Assembly (NCBI GenBank): GCA_013415865.1
Contig: CP058896.1
Coordinates: 1,345,957-1,409,956, forward strand
Direction: 5' to 3'
Source: Methanomassiliicoccales archaeon
GTDB taxonomy: Archaea > Thermoplasmatota > Thermoplasmata > Methanomassiliicoccales > UBA472
DNA length: 64,000 nucleotides
In this document: one piece after another, positions 32,553-41,299 of the stretch
How positions within the stretch are numbered: position 1 is the first letter of the stretch
Layout: each line of letters begins with the position of its first letter
Made by a program: the position numbers and the translations under genes
The notes under the pieces: model-generated
What the model was told of the DNA's origin: nothing
Database searches by the model: none
Seen by the model: only the letters and a program-made list of their open reading frames with translations

Positions 32553-33104
32553 TCACCATATGTGCTCTATCAGGATCCTGATGCCGATCAAGATCAGGAT
32601 AAGCCCGCCTATCATCTTGACCCCTCTACCGACCATCACCCCTAGCTTACCTCCAAAAACGAACCCCGCCGCACAAAAACCGAAGGTCACCGTCCCAATT
32701 ATGATCGCAGGCAATAAGATCGAGGTCTCAAGAAATGCGAAGCTGAGGCCCACCATGAGCGAGTCTATGCTCGTGGCAATGGCCAAAAGGATGGCCATGG
32801 TCAAAGTGACATCCCCATCCCCATCCTCATCCCCGTCCCATGAGTCATAGATCATCTTTATCCCTATGAAACCAAGGAGAAGGAACGCCACCCAATGGTC
32901 GATGCCCATTATGAACTCCTTGAATCCTTGACCGGCGGTCCATCCTAGTATAGGCATCATGGCCTGGAAACCACCGAAAAGCGAGGCCAGCACCATGCCG
33001 GTCCTCATTCTTCTGTTCCTCACTGTCATTCCTTTGACTATGGACACAGCGAACGCATCCATGGCCAGGCCAGTTGCGATGAGGAGAACGGTCAAAATGT
33101 CCAT
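32553..33104 (-). CDS. mntP: Manganese efflux pump MntP
   Basis: A 183-residue membrane protein with six spans and the twin internal repeats of the MntP family (GLAMDAFAVSIVKG in the first half, IATSIDSLMVGLSFAF in the second), whose Asp residues lie in the middle of the bilayer. The loop after span 3 is acidic (DGDEDGDGD). It should export Mn(II). It is divergent from trpS with about 200 bp between them; an 8-bp inverted repeat lies in that gap. No yybP-ykoY-type riboswitch was seen. It is on the same strand as the ubiquitin-like cluster, 97 bp upstream, so it may be read through into E1. Confidence 0.9.
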   Translation of the reverse strand: MDILTVLLIATGLAMDAFAVSIVKGMTVRNRRMRTGMVLASLFGGFQAMMPILGWTAGQGFKEFIMGIDHWVAFLLLGFIGIKMIYDSWDGDEDGDGDVTLTMAILLAIATSIDSLMVGLSFAFLETSILLPAIIIGTVTFGFCAAGFVFGGKLGVMVGRGVKMIGGLILILIGIRILIEHIW

Positions 33105-33300
33105 CTGTACACCGGTATGTTCAACCAGACCGATGATGATTGTATTTGGATATTTTCATCATCAGGCTCACCGGCCGAGGAGAGCGATAAGCCCACAGGT
33201 ATATTATCATCGGAGACCGGTTCTTGGTTGTTGTGAGGTCTTGACCCCTGTAAAAAGCTTTTATTAAAGCCATTGCGTTCCAGAACCCACCGGTAAGAGC
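33105..33300 (-). promoter_or_regulatory. mntP/trpS divergent promoter region with inverted repeat
   Basis: A 196-bp gap. CCGATGAT at 33130-33137 is the inverse of ATCATCGG at 33206-33213, and similarity extends over about 15 bp each side. The left copy overlaps a TATA-like AAATACAA (minus strand, about 33138-33148) that would serve mntP, so a metal-sensing repressor could act here. A second A+T-rich box (CTTTTATTAAAG, about 33261-33272) lies before trpS. Confidence 0.35.
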
Positions 33301-34419
33301 ATGAACGATTTCAAGGTCACTCCTTGGGAGGTCACGGGCGACATCGATTATGACGAGCTGATCGTAAGGTTTGGAACGAAGCGAGTGGACGATGAGCTCC
33401 TGGCCCGTTTTGAGAAGTATGGACCTTTACATCCACTTCTAAGGCGCGGGATAGTATACTCCCAGAGGGATATGGAATGGATATTGGACCAGTACGACAG
33501 GGGGAACAAGTTCTTCCTATATACAGGCAGAGGGCCTTCGGGCCATATCCATCTGGGCCATCTCATGCCCTGGATATTCACTAAGTACCTGCAGGACACC
33601 TTTGGCGCCAATCTCTATTTCCAGATGACCGATGATGAGAAGTTCTTGTTCAACGACAGGCTCACATTGAAGGAGACCAAGGCCATGGCGTATGAGAACG
33701 CCCTCGACGTCATAGCGTTGGGCTTCGATCCAAAAAAGACCAAAATAATCGTCGATACAGAATGCATCAAGACCCTCTACCCCATGGCCCTGGAGGTCGC
33801 GAAGAGGGTGACATTCTCCACCGCCCGTGCGGTGTTCGGGTTCGAGAACGACAACAATCTTGGGGAAATATTCTATACCAGTGTCCAAGCGGCCCCTTGC
33901 TTCATGGAGAAGATATTATATGACAGGGACACACCGTGCGTCATCCCATGCGGGATAGACCAGGATGCGCACTTCCGCGTGACGAGGGACGTCGCCCCGC
34001 TGCTCGGCCTTCCAAAGCCAGCACTGCTCCATACAAAGATGTTCCCTGGACTTACCGGAGGGGACAAGATGTCATCATCAGTGCCCGGTAGCACGATCTA
34101 CACCCTTGACACACCTAAGGAAATAAAGAAAAAGATAGGGAACGCATTCACCGGTGGGGCCGTGACCGTCGAAGAACAGAGAAGGAACGGTGGAAGGCCA
34201 GAGGTCTGCTCGGTCTTCAAGTACAATTTCTATCTCTTTGAGGAGGATGACAGGGCGGTAGACGACCTAGCGGACAGGTGCCGGAAGGGGGAGATACTGT
34301 GCGGGGAGTGCAAGAAGACCCTGACCGAGCGGATCATCAAGTTCTTGGATGCGCATCAGGAACGCAGGGAGGCCGCGAAGGACCGTCTAGATGACTTCAT
34401 GCTGAGGGAGCGATGCTGA
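33301..34419 (+). CDS. trpS: Tryptophanyl-tRNA synthetase
   Basis: A 372-residue class I synthetase of the archaeal/eukaryotic type. The ATP-binding HIGH element is GPSGHIHLGHLMPW and the KMSKS element is KMSSS. The body has FTKYLQDTFGANLYFQMTDDEKF and CGIDQDAHFRVTRD. Its length fits archaeal TrpRS. The stop overlaps the start of the TrmO gene by 7 nt, so the two are cotranscribed. Confidence 0.95.
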   Translation: MNDFKVTPWEVTGDIDYDELIVRFGTKRVDDELLARFEKYGPLHPLLRRGIVYSQRDMEWILDQYDRGNKFFLYTGRGPSGHIHLGHLMPWIFTKYLQDTFGANLYFQMTDDEKFLFNDRLTLKETKAMAYENALDVIALGFDPKKTKIIVDTECIKTLYPMALEVAKRVTFSTARAVFGFENDNNLGEIFYTSVQAAPCFMEKILYDRDTPCVIPCGIDQDAHFRVTRDVAPLLGLPKPALLHTKMFPGLTGGDKMSSSVPGSTIYTLDTPKEIKKKIGNAFTGGAVTVEEQRRNGGRPEVCSVFKYNFYLFEEDDRAVDDLADRCRKGEILCGECKKTLTERIIKFLDAHQERREAAKDRLDDFMLRERC

Positions 34420-34802
34420 CCATCAGACCGATCGGTCATGTGAAAAACGGAATCAATGGTCCGGCAGACTTCAAGGACCAGGTCTCAGAGATAGTGATAG
34501 ATGAAGCGTTGCAGGACGGTCTGTTCCGCTTGGAACGCTCGGACCGGATCATCGTGATATTTGTCTTTGACAGGAACATAGGGAATGATTTCAAGCTCAG
34601 GCTCCATCCAAGGGGTGACCGTTCCATCCCCGAGGTCGGGGTCTTCGCATCGAGGTCGCCCTTCAGACCGAACCCTATTGGTGTCACTGAGGTGGAACTT
34701 TTATCAGTGAAGGGCAACGTGCTTACCGTGAAAGGTCTTGACGCATTCGATGGGACCCCGGTCCTGGACATAAAGCCAGCCGAAGCTTGGGACGGCAGAT
34801 AG
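34413..34802 (+). CDS. trmO: TsaA/TrmO-type tRNA m6t6A37 methyltransferase
   Basis: A 129-residue YaeB/TsaA-like beta-barrel protein. It has RPIGHVKNGI, VFDRN, LRLHPRGDRSIPEVGVFASRSPFRPNPIGVTEVEL and LDAFDGTPVLDIKPA, the signatures of the AdoMet-dependent enzyme that adds a methyl group to t6A37 in some tRNAs. Sitting between trpS and pheS supports a translation role. This is a minimal single-domain form without the C-terminal extension of bacterial TrmO. Confidence 0.88.
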   Translation: MLTIRPIGHVKNGINGPADFKDQVSEIVIDEALQDGLFRLERSDRIIVIFVFDRNIGNDFKLRLHPRGDRSIPEVGVFASRSPFRPNPIGVTEVELLSVKGNVLTVKGLDAFDGTPVLDIKPAEAWDGR

Positions 34803-34830
34803 AAATATCGAGGAGCTTTTTCCCCCACAT

Positions 34831-36351
34831 ATGAACGCCTCGCAGCTCTTGGAAGGCCTTAGTTTCACCGAGCGGAAGGTCCTGTTGACGCTGAACCAGC
34901 TGAACGGCTCCGCCACGCCGGAGAGGATCTACGAGGTGGGGGCGTTCCAGCACACAGCAGAGGTCATGAACGCCTCCTCTTGGCTCCAGTCCAAAGGATT
35001 GATCGAGGTAATGGAAAGCGCGAAAAAGTGGTACTCCCTCAGATCGAAGGAGGTGCTAGAGAAGGGCCTCCCTGAGAGAAGGGCACTGCAATTGATAGCT
35101 AAGAACGGTGGAAGGGCGACTGTCCCGCAGCTGGAGGAGGGCCTAGGGAAGCCCGACGCATCGCTGGCGATCGGTTGGTTGAAGAGAAAGAACCTTGTCA
35201 CATTCGAGAAAGGAAGCGGACCGGCCACGATTTTGCTAAATGAGCTGGGCATGAAAGCCCTGACATCGGATATGCCAGACGAGGCGGTGCTCAAAATGCT
35301 CGCTGAGAAGGACGTATGCGAGACCGAGCTCGATATGAACATAATCGCTCAGCTGAAGACGCGCCAGGACCTGATCGTCGAAAAGCTGGTCATCTCCCGC
35401 TCCTTTTCCATAAGCGACCTCGGCAAACAGATAATATCAATGGGCATCGAGCTGAAGGAAGAGGTCGCACAGCTCACCCCAGAGCTCATCCAGACAGGCA
35501 AATGGAAAGATGTAGCGTTGAGAAAATACGACATCAGGACCTTTGCTCCCGCGCTTTACGCCGCAAAGAAGCATCCGATCACGCGCATCGGTGATGAGAT
35601 CAGGAGGATATTCATCCAGATGGGGTTCACGGAGATAGAAGACGAATTCGTCCAAGCAGCGTTCTGGAACATGGACGCGCTCTTCACACCTCAGGACCAT
35701 CCGGCAAGGGATATGCAGGACACTTTCTATGTGAAGGACCCTGCGAAGTTGGACCTTGAGGACGAGGCTGTCGTCGAGAAGGTCAAGGCCGCGCACGAGA
35801 ACGGCGGGGACACAGGGTCCCTCGGTTGGCGCTACAGATGGTCCAGGGAAGAGGCAGAAAAGGCTCTTTTAAGGACCCACACGACGGTCAACACAATAAG
35901 ATATCTTGCGAAGAACCCAGACCCCCCGATCAAGGTCTTCAGCATCGGGAGGATATTCAGGAACGAGGCGATAGATGCCACGCATCTCCCTGAGTTCATG
36001 CAGATCGAAGGGATCATAATGGAGGAGGGCGCGAGCTTTGACATGCTCGTCAAGGTGCTGAGAGAGTTCTATAGTCGAATGGGGTTCGACATCATCAGGT
36101 TCAGACCAGGCCCGTTCCCATACACTGAACCGTCCCTTGAGATAGAGGTCTACTACAACGGCAAATGGATGGAGCTGGGCGGCGCAGGGGTCTTCAGGCC
36201 TGAGGTCATAGCCCCCCTTGGCATAAGGCATCCTGTGTTGGCTTGGGGCCTGGGCTTCGAGCGTTTGGCGATGTTGCGTTGGAACTTGAAGGACATCAGA
36301 GAGCTTTATATCAGCGATGTCGACACTCTCAGGTCGAGCCCGATATTCTGA
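34831..36351 (+). CDS. pheS: Phenylalanyl-tRNA synthetase alpha subunit
   Basis: A 506-residue class II synthetase subunit of the archaeal/eukaryotic type. An N-terminal winged-helix region (about 1-200: TERKVLLTLNQLNGSATPERIY, ALQLIAKNGGRATVPQLEEGL) precedes the catalytic domain with motif 1 near HPITRIGDEIRRIFIQMGF, motif 2 FSIGRIFRNEAIDATHLPEF and motif 3 GAGVFRPEV...LAWGLGFERLAML. The beta subunit is not in the window. It converges with the winged-helix/TPR gene, overlapping by 23 bp. Confidence 0.95.
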   Translation: MNASQLLEGLSFTERKVLLTLNQLNGSATPERIYEVGAFQHTAEVMNASSWLQSKGLIEVMESAKKWYSLRSKEVLEKGLPERRALQLIAKNGGRATVPQLEEGLGKPDASLAIGWLKRKNLVTFEKGSGPATILLNELGMKALTSDMPDEAVLKMLAEKDVCETELDMNIIAQLKTRQDLIVEKLVISRSFSISDLGKQIISMGIELKEEVAQLTPELIQTGKWKDVALRKYDIRTFAPALYAAKKHPITRIGDEIRRIFIQMGFTEIEDEFVQAAFWNMDALFTPQDHPARDMQDTFYVKDPAKLDLEDEAVVEKVKAAHENGGDTGSLGWRYRWSREEAEKALLRTHTTVNTIRYLAKNPDPPIKVFSIGRIFRNEAIDATHLPEFMQIEGIIMEEGASFDMLVKVLREFYSRMGFDIIRFRPGPFPYTEPSLEIEVYYNGKWMELGGAGVFRPEVIAPLGIRHPVLAWGLGFERLAMLRWNLKDIRELYISDVDTLRSSPIF

Positions 36352-37612
36352 TCCCTGCCTTTGAGGCATGCTCTTTCGCCTTGTCTTTCATCCCTAGTGC
36401 CTCATAGGCCTTGAACATGGTCTCATGGATGAGCCTCTTGTCCCCTGGTCTGGCCATGCCCAAGGCCTTGCTCAGATATTTGACCGCCTCGCTCGGAGAG
36501 CCCTGCCTCAGTAACAGATTCCCGGTCATGTAATATATCATCTCGATGGCGTCCGGGTCCTGTCTCACGGCCTCATGGTGCATCAGGCCATCCAACCTCG
36601 CACGGGCCTCCTTCTGCCTGCCAACAATGCTCTCCGCCTCGGCCATCAAGCACTCAAGTTGGACGTCCACCCTCCCTCCGAAAAGCTGAAGAGCATCGGT
36701 CATGACAGGTATTGCCAGCGCAGCCTCTCCCGAGTCCATCAGTACTTTTGCCCTGAGCCTTAGGCCTTCGACCTTCAGGTCGATGTCGTCCGATGATGTC
36801 ATTTGCTCTGAGATAGCCATCGCCGCTTTCCGGTCGCCCACTGCCCTTGCCGTCTCACCTCTTGCCCGTAAAACCTTCGGACCGTATCTTTCTGAACTTG
36901 TTGGTACCTCCATGAGGAGGGATAGCAGGTCGGGGTCCTTGTTCTCCAACAATATCGTCGAACGACTGGCGACCAACATCTCGGCCTCTTTTATCCTTCC
37001 TGAGCGGAGCAGATGATAGAGCCTCTCCCGGTAATCCCCTTCCTCGAGCCAATGGTCAGCGGCGGCCGAGTGATACTCTCTAAGGGCATCAGCATCCAAC
37101 ATCGCCTGTATCGCTTTTCTTAGCTGTTCCGGCAGCTCAACCCGTCCTATCTTGTCCTCTGGGAAAAGAGAGATGGTCGTCTCGGGCAACCAGCAGCGCC
37201 GGAACTTCTTCCTATAGACCGATGCCATCCCGAGCACCGGCCTGAACTCCTCGGCGGTCGATTCCCACAGTTCCGGCCCCTTGCACTTCTTGAGGTCTAA
37301 AAGCGGGGCGATCTCGATGCCTTGGCCCTGTATGTAATCCTTAAGGTTCTTGGCCCTCTTCTCACCGGCCTCGGTCAGATAATAGACCTTCCTCTTTGTC
37401 GGACCCTTTTTGATGTGGGACATCTTCTCAAAGACATCGCCGTGCTCTTTGAGCTTCTTCAGCTCTATCGCCGCATGCGCCCTAGAGATACGTATCGCCT
37501 CTGCTATGCCGTCCTGGCTTACCTCTGGAGGGGCATCAAAACTGTCAATGTACTTCGAATATTGAGCTAGGTGCAGGATTATCCGCTCGCCTACGGTGAC
37601 CGCGCTTACCAT
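36329..37612 (-). CDS. Winged-helix and TPR-repeat protein
   Basis: About 427 aa. The N-terminal winged helix (VTVGERIILHLAQYSKY..., DGIAEAIRISRAHAAIELKKLKEHGDVFEK, KRKVYYLTEAGEKRAKNL) resembles archaeal MarR/ArsR-like regulators. The rest (about 190 on) is made of helical hairpins of TPR type (LRARGETARAVGDRKAAM, LRLRAKVLMDSGEAALAIPVM, MTGNLLLRQGSPSEAVKYLSKAL). It may be a regulator whose TPR part binds a peptide or partner. The start at 37612 is preferred to 37657 because it begins MVSAVTVGERI. It is divergent from dtdA. Confidence 0.65.
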   Translation of the reverse strand: MVSAVTVGERIILHLAQYSKYIDSFDAPPEVSQDGIAEAIRISRAHAAIELKKLKEHGDVFEKMSHIKKGPTKRKVYYLTEAGEKRAKNLKDYIQGQGIEIAPLLDLKKCKGPELWESTAEEFRPVLGMASVYRKKFRRCWLPETTISLFPEDKIGRVELPEQLRKAIQAMLDADALREYHSAAADHWLEEGDYRERLYHLLRSGRIKEAEMLVASRSTILLENKDPDLLSLLMEVPTSSERYGPKVLRARGETARAVGDRKAAMAISEQMTSSDDIDLKVEGLRLRAKVLMDSGEAALAIPVMTDALQLFGGRVDVQLECLMAEAESIVGRQKEARARLDGLMHHEAVRQDPDAIEMIYYMTGNLLLRQGSPSEAVKYLSKALGMARPGDKRLIHETMFKAYEALGMKDKAKEHASKAGIRISGST

Positions 37613-37734
37613 GATGACCGCTCCCTCAGAGATATCGGGTACCAATAGGGACATCATTACAGTTACGTTACCAATGGTGGACCTTGATAATAACTGGCAA
37701 AAGGATTATCGGTCACGATGGGATTCGTTGTTCC

Positions 37735-38571
37735 ATGATCCTAATGATCGCCAGTCACGGCGACATCGCCGGGATGAACATCCTTCAAAGATTGCAAGAG
37801 GCAACCTCTTGGACGAAGGAGGCCGAGTTCCGAGGAAATCCGGTCCTGAGGAACGGCGACCTTCTGTTGACCATGAGCGAAACCCCGCATCTTCATGCCG
37901 ATAACATCGACAGGGAATTTGCCCTTGATACAGGGTCCGACATCTCTGAGGTTGTCTTTCTCTCAAAGCACAAGGCGGCCTCTGGGATCAGGACATTGAC
38001 CGTTCACCCTATAGGTAACTACCACAAGGCGGAGTTCGGAGGAAGGGATGGCGAGCTTGTTCCAACCAGCCCCTCGACCATGAGCGGATTGCTAAGGGCC
38101 CTGACAAGGCACGCCATCGGTCTCCCCTTTAAGGTATCTTACGAGGTCACGCATCATGGACCTTGGCTCGAGACCCCCTCTCTCTTCATAGAGATAGGGA
38201 GCGCCGAAGAGGATTGGGGGCACAAAGAGGCCGCCATGGCCATCGCCTCGAGCCTGCTCTCATTCGAGCGAAGGGACGACAAAGTGGTCATCGGGGTCGG
38301 TGGAGGGCATTATGCCCCTAGGTTCACTGAACTGACACTATCGAAGAAGGTATCCTTTGGGCATATGGTCCCTGGCCACGCCCTCGACCGTGCGGACGAC
38401 AAAGAGATAGCCGCCATCCTTAAAAGGGCCGCCATGGCGAGCGGTACGGAGAACGTCTACATCCACAGAAAGTCATTCTCTGGGACTATGGCCAGGAAGG
38501 TCAAGGAGGTCGCGACCAACATGGGCATGCATGTCATAGAGAGCAGCGATCTGCCGGACCTTCTCACCTGA
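37735..38571 (+). CDS. dtdA: D-aminoacyl-tRNA deacylase
   Basis: About 278 aa of the archaeal/plant DTD2 class, which removes D-amino acids from mischarged tRNA. Visible signatures: ILMIASHGDIAGMNI, VFLSKHKAASGIRTLTVHPIGN, VTHHGPWLETPSLFIEIGS (metal-binding HHG), GVGGGHYAPRFTE and GHMVPGHALD. The frame opens at 37684, but the ATG at 37735 is the family start. It is divergent from the winged-helix/TPR gene. Confidence 0.93.
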   Translation: MILMIASHGDIAGMNILQRLQEATSWTKEAEFRGNPVLRNGDLLLTMSETPHLHADNIDREFALDTGSDISEVVFLSKHKAASGIRTLTVHPIGNYHKAEFGGRDGELVPTSPSTMSGLLRALTRHAIGLPFKVSYEVTHHGPWLETPSLFIEIGSAEEDWGHKEAAMAIASSLLSFERRDDKVVIGVGGGHYAPRFTELTLSKKVSFGHMVPGHALDRADDKEIAAILKRAAMASGTENVYIHRKSFSGTMARKVKEVATNMGMHVIESSDLPDLLT

Positions 38572-39259
38572 CGCGCTCGATATCCTCCTCATCAAGACCG
38601 TCCTCTGCGGACGCTGCATCATCTGATAATACCGCATTGCAATAAGGGCATATGGGTGAATCATCAGGTACCTCTTCTCCGCATAAAGGGCATTGAAGAT
38701 GTCCGAACCCCATGGCGCTCTCTGATGGGGGAGCATGTGTCATTCTGATAGAGCTGCGTGACGTGGGCCGGAGCGATGTTCTTTCACGCGCATCGAGCAC
38801 GAACATGAGCGCCCCCACCCAGGAGAACATCATACCGAATATGCCCAGATAAGGGCCCGCACCATAAATGAAGCCATCCTTTCCTAAAAAATCAGACTCC
38901 ATCATGATCAAGGTGACCGCCAGGAACACGATCATAAGGACGTTCAGCACAACAAGGGGTATGGCCCACGGAAGCTTCCTCTCCCTTGGCCAGTCCGAGC
39001 TCCTCAGCAGGATCGCCGACATCATCGCACATATGAGTGCAAGGAGCTGCATCACCAATGTGACCAGATAGGCCCTGCTCTCATCGATCATCTCAAAGAC
39101 CGATAGGTCATTGCCCCCGCCGGCGACCCAAGGAACGAGGGCCGAGGCCCCCATGAAGATGCCACCAACCGCCCCGAGCAGAGCTCCGGCCTCGGTGAGG
39201 TCATCGACCTTCCCTTTTCGGTCCATCCTAGGGGCCCTTTTCCAGCTTTTCCCATCCAT
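38564..39259 (-). CDS. Membrane protein with C-terminal zinc ribbon
   Basis: About 231 aa. Four hydrophobic segments (LLGAVGGIFMGASALVPWV, LVTLVMQLLALICAMMSAIL, AIPLVVLNVLMIVFLAVTLI, YLGIFGMMFSWVGALMFVL) are followed by a cytoplasmic tail with a zinc ribbon (CPLCGEEVP...CPYCN). I recognise no family. The start at 39259 follows a TATA-like ATAAAATAAT (39281-39290) by about 27 nt and so would be leaderless; longer and shorter starts (39304, 39226) are possible. Its gene overlaps the 3' end of dtdA and lies 41 bp after pyrH. Confidence 0.6.
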   Translation of the reverse strand: MDGKSWKRAPRMDRKGKVDDLTEAGALLGAVGGIFMGASALVPWVAGGGNDLSVFEMIDESRAYLVTLVMQLLALICAMMSAILLRSSDWPRERKLPWAIPLVVLNVLMIVFLAVTLIMMESDFLGKDGFIYGAGPYLGIFGMMFSWVGALMFVLDARERTSLRPTSRSSIRMTHAPPSESAMGFGHLQCPLCGEEVPDDSPICPYCNAVLSDDAASAEDGLDEEDIERVR

Positions 39260-39300
39260 CGGGCGGAACATGCAGGTCGGATAAAATAATGCTATCGTGC

Positions 39301-39984
39301 TCAATCTCCGATGTAGGTCCCTTTCACCTCTTGACCTAGCACGGCCTTTCTAAGCTCGTCAATGTCCCTGCCATTTATTATGTAGATGGGTATCTTGTTC
39401 CTCATCGCGATCTCCGCACCTAACCTGTCAAAGACGTCCGATGGGCCCGCGCCATGGGCCCCTTTGTTGACCAATTCATAGAGTGCCTTGAAGGTCATCC
39501 TTGAGATGCGCCTGGCATCAGGGTGTTTCTTGGGATCTGCGGTATAGGCCGCGTCCACAGAGGTGCCGTTGACTATCCTGTCGGCCCCTGCGGCCTCTGC
39601 CACCATCGCCGAGACCGCATCGGTGGTATGCCCTGGGCAGGTCCCGCCCATGACCACGACCTTCCCCTCAACGGATGCGCTCACAGCCTCTTCTGGCGTG
39701 GTGGGCATGCAATTGACGGCGACATCCCCCAGGGCCATCTGGAGAAGTCGGGCATTGAGCCTGGTGACACCTATCCCCAGCTCATCCAGCTCATCGACCG
39801 GACGGCCCAGCTCTCTTGCAGTGGAGATATAATACCTGGCGATCTTCCCCCCTCCACACACGATGAAGATCCTCCTCTCTTCACACAGGTCCCTGATCAG
39901 GTCCGCGACCTTTCGAAGAAAAATATGATCATCATCGCCTGGAATGAGGATCGAACCGCCCAACGAGATGACGACAGTGTCCAT
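39301..39984 (-). CDS. pyrH: UMP kinase (archaeal type)
   Basis: About 227 aa, amino-acid-kinase fold. It has VISLGGSILIPG, FIVCGGGKIARYYI, GIGVTRLNARLLQMALGD and VVMGGTCPGHTTDAVSAMVAEAAGADRIVNGTSVDAAYTADPKK, which are archaeal UMP kinase signatures; it phosphorylates UMP to UDP. The start at 39984 (MDTVVISLGG) is preferred over the ATG four codons earlier. The start faces the aRF1 gene in a divergent arrangement. Confidence 0.94.
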   Translation of the reverse strand: MDTVVISLGGSILIPGDDDHIFLRKVADLIRDLCEERRIFIVCGGGKIARYYISTARELGRPVDELDELGIGVTRLNARLLQMALGDVAVNCMPTTPEEAVSASVEGKVVVMGGTCPGHTTDAVSAMVAEAAGADRIVNGTSVDAAYTADPKKHPDARRISRMTFKALYELVNKGAHGAGPSDVFDRLGAEIAMRNKIPIYIINGRDIDELRKAVLGQEVKGTYIGD

Positions 39985-40049
39985 GTGCCACACCAATAGC
40001 TTTAATAGGGTAATCCTTTCTCCCTAAAAAACCATAAGGTCGTCATATA

Positions 40050-41294
40050 ATGCCAGAGAATGTACAGGGCGAGCCGCTAACGGACCGCCAGAAATATGAT
40101 TTCAAAAGAGATCTGGAAGAGATCCGCTCTCTAAAGGGGTGGGGGACCGAGCTCATATCGGTCTATGTGCCGCCCACCAAGCAGATCTCCGACGTCGCAG
40201 CTTATCTCCGCGAGGAGTTCTCACAGGCCTCAAACATCAAATCACAGGGCACCCGAAAGAACGTGCAGGGGGCCATACAGTCTATTCTCGCTCGGTTGAA
40301 ATACTTCAAGGCCCCCCCGACCAACGGTGTGATCTTCTTCGTCGGGGAGGTCGTCACAGGCAACAATCAGACACGTATGGTCCAGTACACTCTGATACCG
40401 CCCGAGCCGATCACAACGTTCATTTACAGGTGTGATTCGGACTTTTACCTCGAGCCTCTTCAGGACATGCTCTTGGACAAAAAGGTCTATGGCCTGATAG
40501 TCATCGACCGGTCGGAGGCCACCCTGGGTATACTCAGAGGCAAGAGGATCACGGTCGTCAGGAACTTCGACTCTCTTGTTCCGAGCAAGCATAGGATGGG
40601 CGGTCAATCTGCCCAACGTTTCGAAAGGCTCATCGAGATAGCTGCCAATGAGTTCTTCAAAAAGGTTGCGGACATGGCCACAGAGGCGTTCCTTAACCTT
40701 CCGGGGCTCCAAGGGATCTTGATAGGAGGCCCTGGTCCTACCAAGGATTACTTTAATGAGTCTGGCTATCTCCATCACGAACTTCAGAAGAAGGTCATCG
40801 ATACCTATGACATCGGTTACACTGATGAATATGGCCTAAAGGAGCTGGTGGAGAAGGCGAAAGAGTCATTGGCCGACCTGGACCTGATGAGGGAGAAGCG
40901 CCTGGTCCAAAGGCTCTTGGAGGAAGTGAGGAAGAACGAAGGAAGCCTGGCAACCTATGGGGAGGACGAGGTGAGACATGCGACCATGATAGGTCAGGTG
41001 GACACCCTTCTGATCTCGGAAGCTCTCAGGAAGCGGAGGATCGAGATCAAATGCCCTTCATGCGGATTTGAAGGAAAGTTGACCGTGCCAAAGACACCAG
41101 AAATCCCACAGTGCCCAAAGTGCCAGCAGCCTTCAGAACTTGTCTCGGACGTTGACCTTGTCGATGAACTATTTGAACTCGCAGATAGCATGGGCACGAA
41201 GGTCGAGCTGATCTCATCCGAGTCAGAGGAGGGAGAGATGCTCTTAAAGGCCTTTGGTGGACTGGCCGCTATATTGAGGTTCTCAACGAGCTGA
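40050..41294 (+). CDS. prf1: Peptide chain release factor aRF1
   Basis: A 414-residue archaeal release factor. The stop-codon-reading NIKS motif is present (ASNIKSQGTRKNVQGAI) along with the peptidyl-hydrolysis motif GILIGGPGPTK and a C-terminal zinc-ribbon-type minidomain with CPSCGFEG and CPKCQQP. All hallmarks of eRF1/aRF1 are intact, so it should recognise all three stop codons. It is followed 6 nt later by argS, suggesting an operon. Confidence 0.96.
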   Translation: MPENVQGEPLTDRQKYDFKRDLEEIRSLKGWGTELISVYVPPTKQISDVAAYLREEFSQASNIKSQGTRKNVQGAIQSILARLKYFKAPPTNGVIFFVGEVVTGNNQTRMVQYTLIPPEPITTFIYRCDSDFYLEPLQDMLLDKKVYGLIVIDRSEATLGILRGKRITVVRNFDSLVPSKHRMGGQSAQRFERLIEIAANEFFKKVADMATEAFLNLPGLQGILIGGPGPTKDYFNESGYLHHELQKKVIDTYDIGYTDEYGLKELVEKAKESLADLDLMREKRLVQRLLEEVRKNEGSLATYGEDEVRHATMIGQVDTLLISEALRKRRIEIKCPSCGFEGKLTVPKTPEIPQCPKCQQPSELVSDVDLVDELFELADSMGTKVELISSESEEGEMLLKAFGGLAAILRFSTS

Positions 41295-41299
41295 TACAA

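Noticed and set aside
33105-33300. A manganese-responsive (yybP-ykoY) riboswitch upstream of mntP.
   Set aside because: The conserved loop sequences of that motif could not be recognised; only inverted repeats are present.
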